Below, piece after piece: positions 42,064 through 53,552 of a stretch of DNA of 64,000 nt. Within the stretch, counting starts at the first letter, position 1, and each line of letters opens with the position of its first letter. The translations under genes and the position numbers were made by a program. A model generated the notes under the pieces. That model made no database searches. It was not told where the DNA came from and saw nothing but the letters and a program-made list of their open reading frames with translations. The DNA is taken from contig VXIS01000004.1 of NCBI GenBank assembly GCA_008704415.1, positions 310,001-374,000 of the forward strand, written 5' to 3'. The stretch comes from Sphaerosporella brunnea (Eukaryota > Ascomycota > Pezizomycetes > Pezizales > Pyronemataceae).

Positions 42064-43094
42064 ATATGGCTAGAGTAACTATATCGGCCAGGTATAGCTA
42101 CATACTTTGTACAAGTACTTAGTCCGAGCCAGGGCCAACTGATCAACAGCGCCAAAAATGCACAACATGCATATCACACAATGCTACTAATTAAATTAAC
42201 TAGCCACTTCTACAAACTAGTAAGTATGCAGTCAAAGTCTTCCCTGCCAAAACTGTAGGAATTACCAAAGGCTATGCGGATAAGGCGGACAAAGCGACCT
42301 AGGGAGGAGGAGGCCGCACATGGCCGAGTCACCCGCTATTCCGAACACTAGCCCCCAGCGACCAAGATGGCTGGAGTGCGAAGAACCCTTGAGCATCGGA
42401 TAATCCGGCCCTGGCTTTGAGGCCATGTATATCTAGTGAGTTTGTGGTCTTTTCAAGACCTGGCGGTCTCGGAGTGTTTTCAAGTATGGCTAAGAAAGAT
42501 CGGGAAACAGCGGTGAAAATCGATGAAGTTAAACCACAACAGGCTCGAACGGTACTGCTTCAAAGCATGAGATACTGCTAGAAGTTTCGGTGAAAGAACG
42601 GTAATCTGCTGAACGCCTCGAAGTACATAGTTGTAAAACCAATCACGTTCACCCAAAGCGTCAATACGTTGGATGAACTATGTATGGCCTCAACATCGAT
42701 CCTCGGGCCCACCAGCCGTGTGATTTACGCCAATCTGCCACTTCCCGAGGAGCCAGGGAGGGGATTCGAAGTCCCGAACATTCCAGACCATGGCCGAAAT
42801 TCAAAGCTCCGCTTTCTGCACAGAGGAGAATCGGTTTGGTGGGTGAGGATTTGTGCTTGCAATTACCAGGGCGATACTTAAATTCCCAGCAGCACTCTGG
42901 TGAAGAAACTAAGGCGTTGCACGTTGTAGATTGCGCGGTCTTTGAACGTGACGTCGGTAGGGAACCTTCACACCGTCCATTACCCTCCCCCGAAGATGGA
43001 GTCGACAAAGTCCAACAACCTCAAACATAATCTCCCAAGAGCGTGAAATTTTCTGCAACAGCTGGCTTTGGTCAGGAGGTAGAGAGCGACGTCT
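42064..43094. other. Intergenic, no gene seen
   Basis: Mixed-composition spacer. A 116-codon plus-strand frame near 42680-43030 has no domain and overlaps equally long frames on the other strand, so it is not called. Confidence 0.4.
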
Positions 43095-43165
43095 TTCCAG
43101 TGTTGGGACCTATGCCATGACCGCAAGCGGCTGAATGCACTATGATGAAACGCAAAGTGCTACAA
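43095..43165 (+). mobile_element. Isolated LINE 3' terminus
   Basis: CATGACCGCAAGCGGCTGAATGC and ATGATGAAACGCAAA match the terminal signature of the LINEs in this window. No ORF2 sequence is recognisable upstream, so this is a very short or badly decayed insertion. Confidence 0.6.
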
Positions 43166-43209
43166 TGCCCAACACAACGCCACCCAAAAATCGGAAAAAA
43201 GAAATTCCT

Positions 43210-43275
43210 GCGAGCTAGGGAGGGTTAGAGCGAGGGGTGAGACTTGAGTTAGGGCGCGGGTCAGAGTTAGGGCTA
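43210..43275 (+). repeat. Degenerate TTAGGG-like words
   Basis: GGGTTAGAG, GAGTTAGGGCG, GAGTTAGGGCT in about 65 bases. Too irregular to be a telomere; possibly a decayed interstitial tract or chance. Confidence 0.3.
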
Positions 43276-43523
43276 CGGGTTTGGAGAACCTAGGTGGTGA
43301 GGGCTAATTAGTGGTTAATGGTAAAAATTAATTATTTAGGAAATTTTGGTGCATGTTTTCTGTGTTTTGCATTGCTACGATAGATGCGACGGCAACGCCA
43401 TCCAGTCCATATCCGTGATGATTCGTGCCACGTTTGCACGCCTTTCCCAAGACACCGCGATTCTTGTTTGGTTTTCTTGTCCGTGCTTTGAGGGGAATGA
43501 ATTAATTATAGCTTTATAGCTTT

Positions 43524-43643
43524 ATACCGTAAAAACTCGAGAGCAAGAGAATGGGCTAAGTCACTGCGCCATGTAGGCTTAGTGACTTTGCCACATGGCG
43601 CAGTGACGTTGCCCATTCCCTTGCTCTCGAGTTTTTACGGTAT
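43524..43643. repeat. 120-base hairpin element
   Basis: Arms 43524-43574 and 43593-43643 are reverse complements at 48 of 51 positions (ATACCGTAAAAACTCGAGAG..), around an 18-base loop. The loop sequence GGCTTAGTGACTTTGCCA recurs at 49993-50010, so it is a repeated sequence, not a local accident. Confidence 0.85.
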
Positions 43644-43786
43644 GTATTTTGCAAAGGGAAGATCGATCACGACGAGATGAGAATACTTTGCTTAGTAATG
43701 ATGTGCACGCCCAATGCGGATCTCTGCAGCCAGTTTTCACATGATGGGCCACATCCCCCCCGCTCTTACCGATCAACCACATCGCC

Positions 43787-46195
43787 ATGAACAGAGCTTC
43801 ATCTTCCCCCCCGGGCGGTAAGATCTGGCTGCTCCCTCAGTCGCGGCGCTCTTGTTGACCTTTCCTTTCCGCAGTGCACGGTTTCGCTGTTATCGTTGCG
43901 TGGCGAGAGCTGGCGAAACGACATGCGAGGGACAAAGACGCAATCGCAGCTACGTGGCGGGCGATGGGTCCGGAGGAGCGAGAGTCGATGCTGTTGGAGG
44001 CAGTTCTAGGCGGGGACCTCCCGCGGCATGCGAACGATCGGGTAACTATGCACTCTGCTCTATTGTCTCCGGCCCGGCGCCGTAGATCATGCAGCTAGCT
44101 AACCGTACTTAATTAAGCCCGGGAACTTCAATGCGTTCCTGACCCCTGAAATGAACGTCAAGAACCTCATTACTGGCGATAATCTACTCGATATGATGTG
44201 GATGCGTGCTACTACCCCGATTCATGATGCATATGTGGCGGATATCAATCTTGTCCGGGAAGCTGCACGGAAGTATAATTTCGAGCCCGTCGCTGGCAAT
44301 GGCGTGTATCAGTTCTTGGATGAGGAAAACTGGGGCCGACTGCTTGAGATCGCTACCCATGCCCCCAGGAATGTCCGCCAGAACCTTCTCGACATGGGGA
44401 AAGGATACGCCATGGTTACCGAGGCGGATGGGAAGCTGGTCCTCGAACGTCAGTGGAAAATCTACCCCTACTTGCAGATCTTGGCGGACGATATCATGGA
44501 GCACAAGAGGAAGCTGGAGAACCCCGGAGCCGGTCCCGTGAAGCGGAAAGCTGCAGATAAGGCGACGGTTGTTCAATCGCTTCAACAGCTCGACCTGGAC
44601 AAGAAAGGCTCCGATCGCAAAGAGAAGCAGAAACCTAAGAACAAGACCACCGTTCAGGATGTACGTTCAATTGCCAGCGAGCAGTATAAGACTATTGACG
44701 ACCACCTTCACCTCCTCCGCGAAGAGCCGCAGTACCTGGCTAACATCGCCGGTCAACATTATTTTTTCTCGGCCCCCGACGTTGCCATTCCCGACGAGCA
44801 CGGCAGACCGGATTCCGCGCAAATGATGACTGGAGCCTATTGCAATCGCGTTATCAAGGAGGCCTTTGGGGACACTTTCGAAGCTTACGGCAATTGGAAG
44901 ACTATCAATACCCTTCTTTCCGCATTGGAGGAAAAACCTGTTTCAGACAGTCCCATCACAAAAGAACTTTGGTCGCTTTGTTCGAGGGAGCTTACCCGCG
45001 CTCGTTTGCTGTTCAAGCGTATGTTGCAGGCTGATCATAAGATTTCTACATATTTTGTTCGCCATGGATCATCTGTTCATCTCAAGGCTCCCCTGGTTAT
45101 CAGGGGAAAGAAGGACCGACATCTGGAGCTGCTTATTGGGATCGCAAGGATGGACGCTTCCGACCCCGACCCCGATGTCGCTATTGCAGAAGCATTGAAA
45201 GAGATTCACCAACTCGAGGAAGAGGTCCCTAAATTCCGAGAGAACATTAATGATCAAGTTGGAGCTGCACTAGGCGATGTTGCGGTCATCACAGCTTTGA
45301 TGGTTAAACTTCGATCCTTGGTGGCAATCCCGAAGCAACCCACGGTTGTTTTCGTCAAGAGCTTGCAGGAACGCATGAGCCGATTGAAGGAAGCTTGGGA
45401 ATCTGTCGAACGTGATGATTATGCTTCACCGGTGGGCTGCTTAATCTATCCTCATATCATCGAATTTGCGCTGATCGTCTGTAAGGTTTCGAAGTTGAAA
45501 GACCCGGGAATGGCGGAGGCATATTATGGTATCCTCGCGGATGAATGTGTCAAGCGCCTTAATGTCCGGTTGGATCGACTGTTCGACGACTGCATTGAAA
45601 CAGCGCTCTGCCGTACTATCGAAACAATGGAAACCATGGAACTTCAGGCAAGGCATCCGCTATGGTCATTCATATCCGCACACTAATGGGCAGTCAGAGC
45701 CTTAACCGCCGTTGTCAAATTCCGTGGGATCCGTTCGTCGACGCCGTCGGAGAAAAAAAACCTCTGCCCGATTCTTCAGCCGAAAAGCGCGAGAAGATCA
45801 AGACCCGCGGAACGCCGGCAGCCGAATACTTGGTCCAGCAAAACCACCTCCCCTCTAAAAAGGTCAATCCAACAGCAACCGAGAAGATACCCATCAGTTC
45901 AAACGCAGCAAAGACCTTGAAGAAGCTTTTCTCGCCCGCAGCTTCACAGTCCTCTTCCGGTGTACCGTGGTCGGCCTTTTTGGCAGCCATGACGAATCTG
46001 GGGTTCAGCACTGAGCCACTTTGGGGAAGTGTCGTCCGATTCAAGAAGACCGAGAGCGAAGTCATCAATATTCACAGGCCACATCCTGGAGATCGTTTCG
46101 AGGGGTTTTCAGCATCGAGATTGAGGGCGCGGTTGATGAGGAGGTTTGGATGGTGTGCTGAGTCGTTTGTGGTAGAAAAGAAGAAGAAGCAGTGA
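43787..46195 (+). CDS. Large fungal protein of unknown function, four exons
   Basis: Exons 43787-43817, 43875-44041, 44118-45647, 45698-46195, all in frame, 741 residues. Introns are 57 bases (GTAAGA..CCGCAG), 76 bases (GTAACT, GCTAAC branch, TTAAG) and a 50-base GC-AG intron (CAG|GCAAGG, CTAAT branch, GTCAG). The N-terminus is a helical motif (AWRELAKRHARDKDAIAATW, then PEERESMLLEA). Next comes FNAFLTPEMNVKNLITGDNL, a long helical body with a Lys-rich spacer (KKGSDRKEKQKPKNK), and a C-terminal module (PWSAFLAAMTNLGFSTEPLW, then GSVVRFKKTESEVINIHRPHPG and a basic tail). That last module is shared by many uncharacterised filamentous-fungal proteins. No enzymatic motif is recognised; the basic tail would suit a nuclear protein. 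Confidence 0.75.
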
Positions 46196-46459
46196 AGCGT
46201 CGGATTCAGAACATGCTCGTTGCGGTGGTATCGATGATATTGGGGCAACAGGTGTTTGTTTCATGATATAACCTGGATTTAAGCACGAAAGAACTGTGCG
46301 CTATTTGAGAGAGAGTTGAGCTTGATTTCATGATATCATGATATTTGTTTTTCTGGTTGCTTTCGACTAGAATTAAGTCACGGTCTGGGGCCAATACTAG
46401 GACAAAAAGGATGGGAAAAGCCGCAGGTTTACAGCCACATCACTCACTTTGCGCCACCT

Positions 46460-46649
46460 CGGTGTCCTCGATAGCCGGCCCAAAAAGCCCGGGCTGCGTC
46501 TTGGTATGTAAAAGACGTGGATTAGTGATAATTGTCCATTCTATACCCGCGCAACAGCTCAGCCGGCCGGCCGGGCTGCGAGTTAAAAATCCAGCCCGGC
46601 TTTTTGATCAGCCCAACGCAGCCGGCCCGGCTGGCTGTTGAGAACACTG
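46460..46649. mobile_element. hAT-type MITE copy, 190 bases
   Basis: Left end CGGTGTCCTCGATAGCCGG is a diverged version of the family terminus; right end GGCTGTTGAGAACACTG is exact. Subterminal AGCCCGGCT and GGGCTGCG words as in the other copies. No clear TSD. Confidence 0.7.
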
Positions 46650-47307
46650 ATCGACGTGCTGGTGAACGCATCAAATTCCACCCCCAACCAGCAGCCCGAC
46701 GAAACTCGGCAAGCAACAGGATGAGTTGCAGGACTTTCGAAATCCAGTCTTCCTGCGAGTGTACCAGTCTGGTGAGAACGGTCTTAATAGTGTGGGTATG
46801 GAAGTTGACGAGTTGACGTTTTCCTCATAGTTTTCTTTTCTCCCATCCATGGGTGACAGGTTACGATGGCATCTTTTGGATAACGTTTTCCCCCATTGCG
46901 CCCAGTCATCCTCCGCGGTGTTCGGACAGCATGAGGCCTATGCTTTTGGATACTTGACATAACCGGGAACGAAGCCGAGCAACAACAGACAGCCGGCGGT
47001 TCGAACCTCAGTACAACAATGTGCAGTTTTCCCAAGTAGTGGATGCCTGATGTGGGTCCCTTGGGTGTGAGATTTGGCATCGTGCGATGACACGTCCGTC
47101 TCTAACTCGCCAGTGGCGCCTCGCGGGCTTGGGGTGGGTTGGCTGGAGCTGAGCAATGTTCTCGCGCGCCAAACCAAGCCCGCAGCCTGCGCCGAAGCCG
47201 GGCTACCCAAAGCCCGGCTGCGTCGGGTGGTTGCCGCCGGTTCAGAATCCCGGTTGGCTGTTTCGGCGGTGGGAGGGCGGGCTGATTGGGCTCCAGCCCA
47301 CCATCTG
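46650..47307. other. Repeat-rich spacer with a possible further MITE relic
   Basis: 47152-47300 is full of GCCGGGCT, AGCCCGGCTGCG and GGGCTCCAGCCC words and begins CAATGTTCTCGCG, resembling the hAT-type MITE, but the right end cannot be defined. The rest shows no gene. Confidence 0.4.
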
Positions 47308-47804
47308 GCACCCTTTCATCACCGAATGGCTAACTCAGGGTTTCAGTTCTTGCGTTTACTTCCATTTAATTCTCTTCGGGAACCAATGTTGCTCAATGCT
47401 TTCCTTGCTTGCGGCGCTCGTCATCTAACGCTCGTCAATCCGGCCTACAAGGAAGACAAGGCACTTGCAGTATTACAATACCGCCACCGGCCTGATCCTT
47501 GCGTCGGTTCAAAATCAGAGCAGAGAAACTCGAGATACGGAGATGTGTGCAACTACGGCCATTATCTTGAACGTCTACGGAATCATGTCCGAGCGTCCTC
47601 TGCAACGCATGAATCACATAGCTGGTGCACGAGCATTGCTGAGAGTGTCGTTGGAATGCAAGAACCCCTAGCGTTGGTGGTGCTTGTTTCTGGCTTAACG
47701 TCACCATGGAAATACTGAGTTGCCTTCGGTTCAATTGGCAGGTGTCATGGGATCCGGATGAGTGGTGCGTTGACACCACCTACTCGAAAGATGGGTTTGA
47801 CTGA
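47308..47804 (+). pseudogene. Fungal transcription-factor remnant (middle homology region)
   Basis: Three frame segments read as the regulatory domain found in Zn2Cys6 factors of the Fungal_trans_2 type: MLLNAFLACGARHLTLVNPA, QYYNTATGLILASVQN, CATTAIILNVYGIMSERPLQ, RMNHIAGARALL, GACFWLNVTMEILSCLRF and NWQVSWDPDEW, ending TGA at 47802-47804. There is one extra base near 47467 and another frame change near 47662. The DNA-binding N-terminus and the C-terminus are missing. The left boundary runs into GC-rich MITE-like sequence, so the fragment may have been cut by insertion. Confidence 0.75.
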
Positions 47805-48209
47805 AGAAATCGAATAAGCGGCGATTGAGCTAAGGGGAGAAGACCGGGCCATGGCTGCGGCGGAGCCAGGAACTATCAGTGGGATGCTGCTGGCTCGGCG
47901 AAGGATGTAAAGGAAGACACTTGGACGGTCAGTACAGCATGAGTACTCGCAGGTGCGGCGATGAGAGAAGCGGAGGATAAAAGGATGAAACAACTTCCCC
48001 AAACACAACTCTCGCTGGTCTAGAAACTTTTATCCTACTCACTCTGTGGTGCTGAACACTCGAGTGAAATTCAGTGAAGCAAACTTGGGGACGCCGCATA
48101 TATAAACGCCCGATTCCTCCCCATCCCCCAATCCAACTTCCCTCGGGAAAAATAGGTTTTTTTTCCCCACCCCACCACATCTTCGGATGAAGGTTTTTCC
48201 TTTCGCTCG
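47805..48209. other. Intergenic
   Basis: No gene recognised. TATATAAA at about 48099 lies some 110 bases upstream of the ATG at 48210 and could be a TATA box for the following gene. Confidence 0.4.
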
Positions 48210-49530
48210 ATGAATCCCATTTGGGATCAGGTTAGTACTACCCCCACACCAAAAAAACCTCGCTCAAAGAAACATCTGGCTATTCTACGCAGCGCATCAT
48301 TCCCCTATCCTGATTTTTGTGATGCTGATCAGCCTCAGGGAGATTTGTCCCTGCCGGCCCCAAGGCACCGCCTCCAAACCGTCGCATCCAAAGCCTCTTC
48401 GGTGGCACCTAGCGGTGTCCTGGACACTTGCTCGTCGCATCTGGGAGCTACAAAAGCGTGTCCACGACGACCAGTAGGTCGTCGCACAATCTAGGTCGAT
48501 GAGGCTCATCGCAATGGCGAATCAGTGGTTCGTTTTTCATCCTGTCACGTGTGGTAATTGTGGACACAAATGATGCTGATAAAACGTTTTCTAGGCGCAG
48601 CCACCAGCACACCAAGGCGTCTATGGCCACGGGGCTCCCCCAATGCGGCTGGTAAGGACATTCAGACATGTTCTTGGAAACTTTGCTGATCGTTCCTAGG
48701 GTCCCGCTCCAGTCCTCGCGACTGGAGGGGTACGTTTGCATCTTCTCATGTACAACCTGGGTCTAAGTAATGCTAACACCGTCCAGGGAATCTGGCCGCT
48801 TGAGGGTCCCATCGCCCCGTCAACCCCGCCACCTGCACCGTCCCTGCCGTTCACTCCGCCCCACTCCCGCCGCCCCCACTGCTCCTGCCACACTGGTCCA
48901 GACTTCCGTGCCTGGACAGGTAAGTTTCCCTCAAATGCCAGTTCAGACTCTTATACTAATCCCAATAGAGGTGCTCAAGGTTTCTGAACCCCAAGGGGGT
49001 TCATCCAGAGCCCCGTCCAGGCCGGAAGGTCTGCGACCAGTGCCTGCTGAAGGACAGGGGGTACAAGCGAAAGCCTGGCAACACAGCCTCGCCCCTTCCC
49101 GCCACCCGCCAACCTCACTACACCTGCGGCCCAGCCGCCCCCGCTGCACCCGCTGCACCCGCTCCACCAATGGCTCCCCAGGGGTCCGCGCCTCGCCGGG
49201 TAAGTTTCCTTCAAAGACCAGTTCAGACTCTTATACTAATCCCAACTGAAGTGCTCCAGATACTTGAACCGAACAGGAGTTCACCGGAGCTCCGGCCTGG
49301 CCGGAAGGTTTGCGACTTGTGACTCCTCAAGGATAGGGGGTACAAGCGCAAACCTGGCTCTGCCGCCCCTGGGGAGCCCACCGCCAAACGCCTCAGAAAG
49401 GGGTCTACTTGGTTGAATGGTTGTTTTGCTTGGTGGAAAGCGAGCCTGGGGATGTATGCCCCAGTCAAGGATAAGGGATACAAGCAGAAGCCCGGCAACA
49501 CAGCTCGCCTGCTTGCAAAAGGCGCAGTGA
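48210..49530 (+). pseudogene. Decaying multi-exon gene with tandemly duplicated Cys-motif exons
   Basis: The first open frame starts at ATG 48210 (MNPIWDQ.., 94 codons). Short Pro-rich exons are suggested by splice-like signals near 48594, 48655, 48735-48792 and 48919-48967. The exon from 48968 reads RCSRFLNPKGVHPEPRPGRK, then VCDQCLLKDRGYKRKPGN, a C-x23-C-x2-C motif. A second copy of intron plus exon begins at 49202: intron GTAAGTTTCCTTC.. is nearly identical to GTAAGTTTCCCTC.. at 48919. The exon copy is damaged: AATAG acceptor changed, one base lost near 49272, and TGA in place of the last Cys codon (49318-49320). A third partial copy (KDKGYKQKPGN) is at about 49466. Gene limits and early exons are tentative. 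Function unknown; a zinc-binding module is likely. Confidence 0.45.
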
Positions 49531-51177
49531 TCCTGGGGAGGACGGACCGGAGGGAATGTATTTGTACCGAGACCAAAATAGGAGGGATAGGAGGGGCGAG
49601 TCATTGAGAGTGTAACTAGTAGACTATTTGTACAGCCCACGCAAAAAAGACCCCCCATTTTGCAAAAATGACCTGCGTGCGAAGGTTTAGCGGTTTTTCT
49701 CGTGATGCGCTCTGAAGTTCAAGTGCGTACTGCCACAGCGTGTTCGCAACCTCAGTTCATGCCACCGACCGGTAGTGTGGGGTTTAATGCCGGGCTTCAT
49801 CTATTGCAGGCGAGTGGTGGGGAGTGGCATCGCGAGGTTGAAGTGCCATTTTTTACGGTGGCTCCTGCTGGCCTACGGTCGCTCCTACATACCACAACTA
49901 CGTGCTTTTGCTACCAGGAAAAGATTTACTCTCGCGCCGCCAAATCCCATACTCGTGAGAAAATACCGCATTCTCTTGCAAATAAGGGATGTGGCTTAGT
50001 GACTTTGCCACCATCCCATTCTACGGAACGGTACTGAGTGCAACGATGCGTCCGACACACTTATATACGCTTTTACGCTCGTTCCGGTTTACGCTTATGT
50101 GAAGAATACATGGAACACATTGATATCCTCTTCCCTTTTCTCTCAGTCGGAGCACCTGATGCCTGGTCCCAGGCATTCAGCACATGCCTTACTTACCCAG
50201 CAGTTCTGACGGCCTGCCTTTGGATGAGCTATGATACAGGATGTTCCTCTTTTTTTTACACCCTGCACAGGGTCCACGAGACCTGTAGATCGTTGCAGCC
50301 TTGTGTCCACACATTTCCTCCTTTCCAAGTGTTGGAACTCCGGATAAGGAGTCTAACAGCGGCATTGATGAAAGAAGGCTATCAGCCCGCGCCCGCGCCC
50401 TCGGACGACGCGTCAATGATGCTATGGAAGTCCGTGAGTCAAAGATTCAAGGACTCCAACACAACGCTGCAATATGTAGTGAGGCTACAGAGGATAGAGA
50501 GGCGAGGGTGACTGAGTAAATAGGGCGCCCGTCTCCTGAGTCTTCTATATAGATCATCAGCTCAATTACAGCCGTCGCTCCATCCTCAATTATTTATACA
50601 CCAAGGGAATATGCCCTCTTCAGGGCAGCAGGCTTAGGGATGTTGTTCCTCCTGTTGGCCTTCCTTTGTATAACCTTTTCGTGAGCTTATAAGATCCGCT
50701 GTTTCACAGATGCAAATAAACTCAGAAACTTTTGTGTACAAGGCTTGATAAATACCAAGGGGATACTCAAAAAACAGGTCACTGATCAACTCACTATTTT
50801 ATTGGTGGTACCGGCTACTCAAAAGGCCGTATCGAAAGCAGAGAAAAAGAATGAAGGTAGGAAAAGCTCGCAGCTTTTATAGCCAACGATGCCAAATACA
50901 TTGTGAAGGCTAGAAGATCCCAAATGACGTAGTAAATAAAGGCAAAGAAACTCGGAGGATACTGACATCGTTACTGTGACGTAGTTTTATATCTTTAGTA
51001 AGGAAATACTTGAGAGAAAGCCATGCTAAGTGTAAAAAATCCTACACTCTACACCTCCTCTTCACGCATTGCAGCTGACAATAAACTCCTATTTTGAGTT
51101 TGACCAAGCTCTCCAAAACTGGAAGCTGGCTCCTCTCGTGCTTCCACCCTCTCGCTAATATCGAGAGTTCCTTGCCT
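49531..51177. other. No confident gene
   Basis: A plus-strand frame ending at 50517-50519 has a charged helical end (LSARARALGRRVNDAMEVRE), possibly a gene tail, but no domain or splice structure supports it. The 49990-50010 segment repeats the loop of the hairpin at 43524. Confidence 0.35.
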
Positions 51178-51624
51178 TCACTCCCGAGGAATGTTCCGTG
51201 GAGATCGCCGTCGTGATGGTTTAGCAGGCTCGGCAAGAGACTCTGCGGCAACGGTTCCGGCGGTGACGGATGGATTGACAGCGATGTCCAAGTCTTCAGG
51301 TTGGGTGACGGCAGGCTCGGTGACGCCAGCAAGGGATGCTGTCGGCCTAACGGACGCAGTGATGAGCACCGCTGGGGTGACAACAAATGAGGTACGCTTC
51401 CAGCTATGCTTGGGAACGGCGACATATAACGACCCAGGTTTCTGACTGCCAGGGCAGCCATCCTGACACGCGGCGTGCCGCTCCTCAGAGGCATACCGGC
51501 CCCGCACCCAACCGTGGGCATAGCCCCTATAGTATTCCAACTTGCGAATAGCTTCCACCTCCGCCTTGGTGTAGCTCACGGGTTTGCTAGGGCTAGAGCT
51601 GGGTTTGGGGACGCGTGAAGGCAT
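51178..51624 (-). CDS. Small hypothetical protein, 148 residues
   Basis: ATG at 51624. A Pro/Ser-rich start, then a compact segment AEVEAIRKLEYYRGYAHGWV with two cysteines following (AACQDGC), an Ala/Val/Thr-rich middle and an Arg-rich end. The composition is protein-like, but no family is recognised, and a 159-codon frame overlaps on the same strand (51042-51521). A pyrimidine-rich (on this strand) minisatellite lies directly upstream. Confidence 0.4.
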   Translation of the reverse strand: MPSRVPKPSSSPSKPVSYTKAEVEAIRKLEYYRGYAHGWVRGRYASEERHAACQDGCPGSQKPGSLYVAVPKHSWKRTSFVVTPAVLITASVRPTASLAGVTEPAVTQPEDLDIAVNPSVTAGTVAAESLAEPAKPSRRRSPRNIPRE

Positions 51625-51640
51625 GGCAGTGATGGTAGTG

Positions 51641-51788
51641 AAAGTGATGGTAACAGTAGTGGAGGTGATGGAGGAGACGTGTAGGTGATGGTGATAGTAA
51701 CAGCAGTGGAGGTGATGGAGGAGAGGTGTAGGTGATGGTGATAGTCACAGTAGTGGAGGTGATGGGGGAGAGGTGTAGGTGATATAGG
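51641..51788. repeat. 47-base minisatellite, about three copies
   Basis: Units of GTGATGGTGATAGTAACAGC followed by AGTGGAGGTGATGGAGGAGAGGTGTAG. The first copy lacks six bases and the third has point changes. It sits within 170 bases upstream of the ATG at 51624, in what would be the leader or promoter of that ORF. Confidence 0.85.
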
Positions 51789-51829
51789 AGACGCTTAGGT
51801 GAGGCGGTCATGTAAGATGGGTAGCAAAC

Positions 51830-53308
51830 ATGGTTATGTAGGAGGCTGGGTGGCTTAAGTGGCGTCCGTTGCTAATGTACTCACTCATACGAAGGGAAGC
51901 CCGGGCGCCTGGCCTGGCCTTACCAGATCGCCAAAAGGATTCTGTGATGCCCTTCAACTAAGTGTCAAGCCATCAAACAGTGGTTTCCGGCGTCGTCGAA
52001 TGATATCTTTGCCTCTATTGAACCTGGCAGTGGATGATGTTTTGATGTCAGCAGTAAAAAAAAAAAAAAAAAAAACGGTGCTGATTACCGCCTTGGCTTC
52101 GGGTGTCTGCAGACTCCTGGATGTTGTTTGAGCGTGGCCGTTGGCGAGGGGGTTTTTTTTTTGTTTTTCTTTTGGGTATCGCGCGATGTCTTTCTCTTTT
52201 TTTGGAGGCTCAGGATTATCGCAACGACCCCGCATTTGCAGATTGGGGCGTTTTATCGTTTCTGCAAGTGACAGCGGGCACGAAACAGAGGTAGCATCAC
52301 CACGTACAGCTGTAGCCCTCACGGAGTGACATTATATTGATGGTTTTATGTGTGTGATGGCCAAAGTGAGAGATGTGCGTATGGTGAAATGAGTCTATGA
52401 CTAAAGCTGGATCGGCTAGTGAGGATCCTCTCCATCTTTAGTCCTTTGCTTTGCTAAAACAGCAAGCCCCCAAAAAGTGTTATTTTCAGGCAGTTAAAAT
52501 GGCTCTTTTAATGCCTGGGATAAAGGCCTGCAAGTTTGCTGTTTCATGGTTCTATCCGTCAGCCATCACTAGTGATGGATGCTTACATGTTTGCTTTCCC
52601 ACTAGCTGAAAAACAGCGGATGGCAAAGTGCAATTGTGGCTGACAAAAAGCTTTGCTGTCAACTTCGGACTCCTTATTGGTTGGCACGCATGAGCAAGCA
52701 CACAGTTAGGATTGCAAAGATTCTCAGTTTTCCTACGCCATCCAGCTCCCTATAATAGAAGTGGGTCAAGATTGCATGAAGGCCTTTCAGGCTTGTACAC
52801 TCAAGCGTGCAGTAATTCTCAATGTTCATGACATACTTACTACAATGGTTTGACAATCTTTGTAGGGGCATCCAAATCTGACTGCAGAAGCCCTGTGTAC
52901 TCCCGTACATACACCATTACCTATGCCGCTTGGTATTTTGAAAATATTTGTTTCGTAGATCCTGTGGTGGCATGTCTCCCCAATTTTTCCAAGCACCCTA
53001 GCCCCTATCGCAATGCCCTCGCCATTGTGGAACAGCAGGTTCCATTGCGGCTTCCATCACGCGACAATACGTGAGGCAAATTCCGAGTGCTCTGCATGGT
53101 GGAGACACGTGTGACCATCAAACCGCACTGCTTTAGTAGCAGAGCTCATACGTTTAGCCCCTTACTTTCGGGTAGATTAGCGTGCCACATTTTTGAACGA
53201 GGCCGCGGCGGCTGGAATGTAGTAGAGCATCAGTGCCACGCTTTCCGCAACAGCCCTCACCGGTTTGATTGTCATTATAGGGTCAAACATAATCATCTAC
53301 CGCCCACC
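51830..53308. other. No gene seen
   Basis: Contains an A-run of about 20 at 52056-52075 and T-runs near 52154 and 52195. No coding region or paired repeat termini found. Confidence 0.4.
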
Positions 53309-53552
53309 ATGCCGCCCGCCTCCTCCTCCGACACGTCCCCACATCGCAGCACCTACGTCAACATCATCTGTTTTCGGACAGCCAAAGGCTACCAGATAAA
53401 CGACTCCACCGACGACCTCGGTTGTTGCCCGCAAACTAATTGATGCTGGAAAGTTCGCTGCCAGCGATTCTCCTTGCATTGCCATCGGTAGCCTAGACAA
53501 GGTGCAGCAGATGACGGAGCTTCTTTTGGCTGCGCTGGGCCTTAGGACGTGA
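53309..53552 (+). pseudogene. Short frameshifted coding remnant
   Basis: MPPASSSDTSPHRSTYVNII and GYQINDSTDDLG in one frame, then, one base off, VVARKLIDAGKFAASDSPCI, IGSLDKVQQMTELLLAALGL and TGA. The two halves look like one small protein broken at about 53420. Family not recognised. Confidence 0.35.

Noticed and set aside
42680..43030. 116-codon plus-strand frame
   Set aside because: Overlapped by a minus-strand frame of equal length, no domain, no splice or start context.
49850..49900. CTACGGTC near 49876 as another 5S start
   Set aside because: Only the octamer matches; none of the conserved 5S blocks follow.
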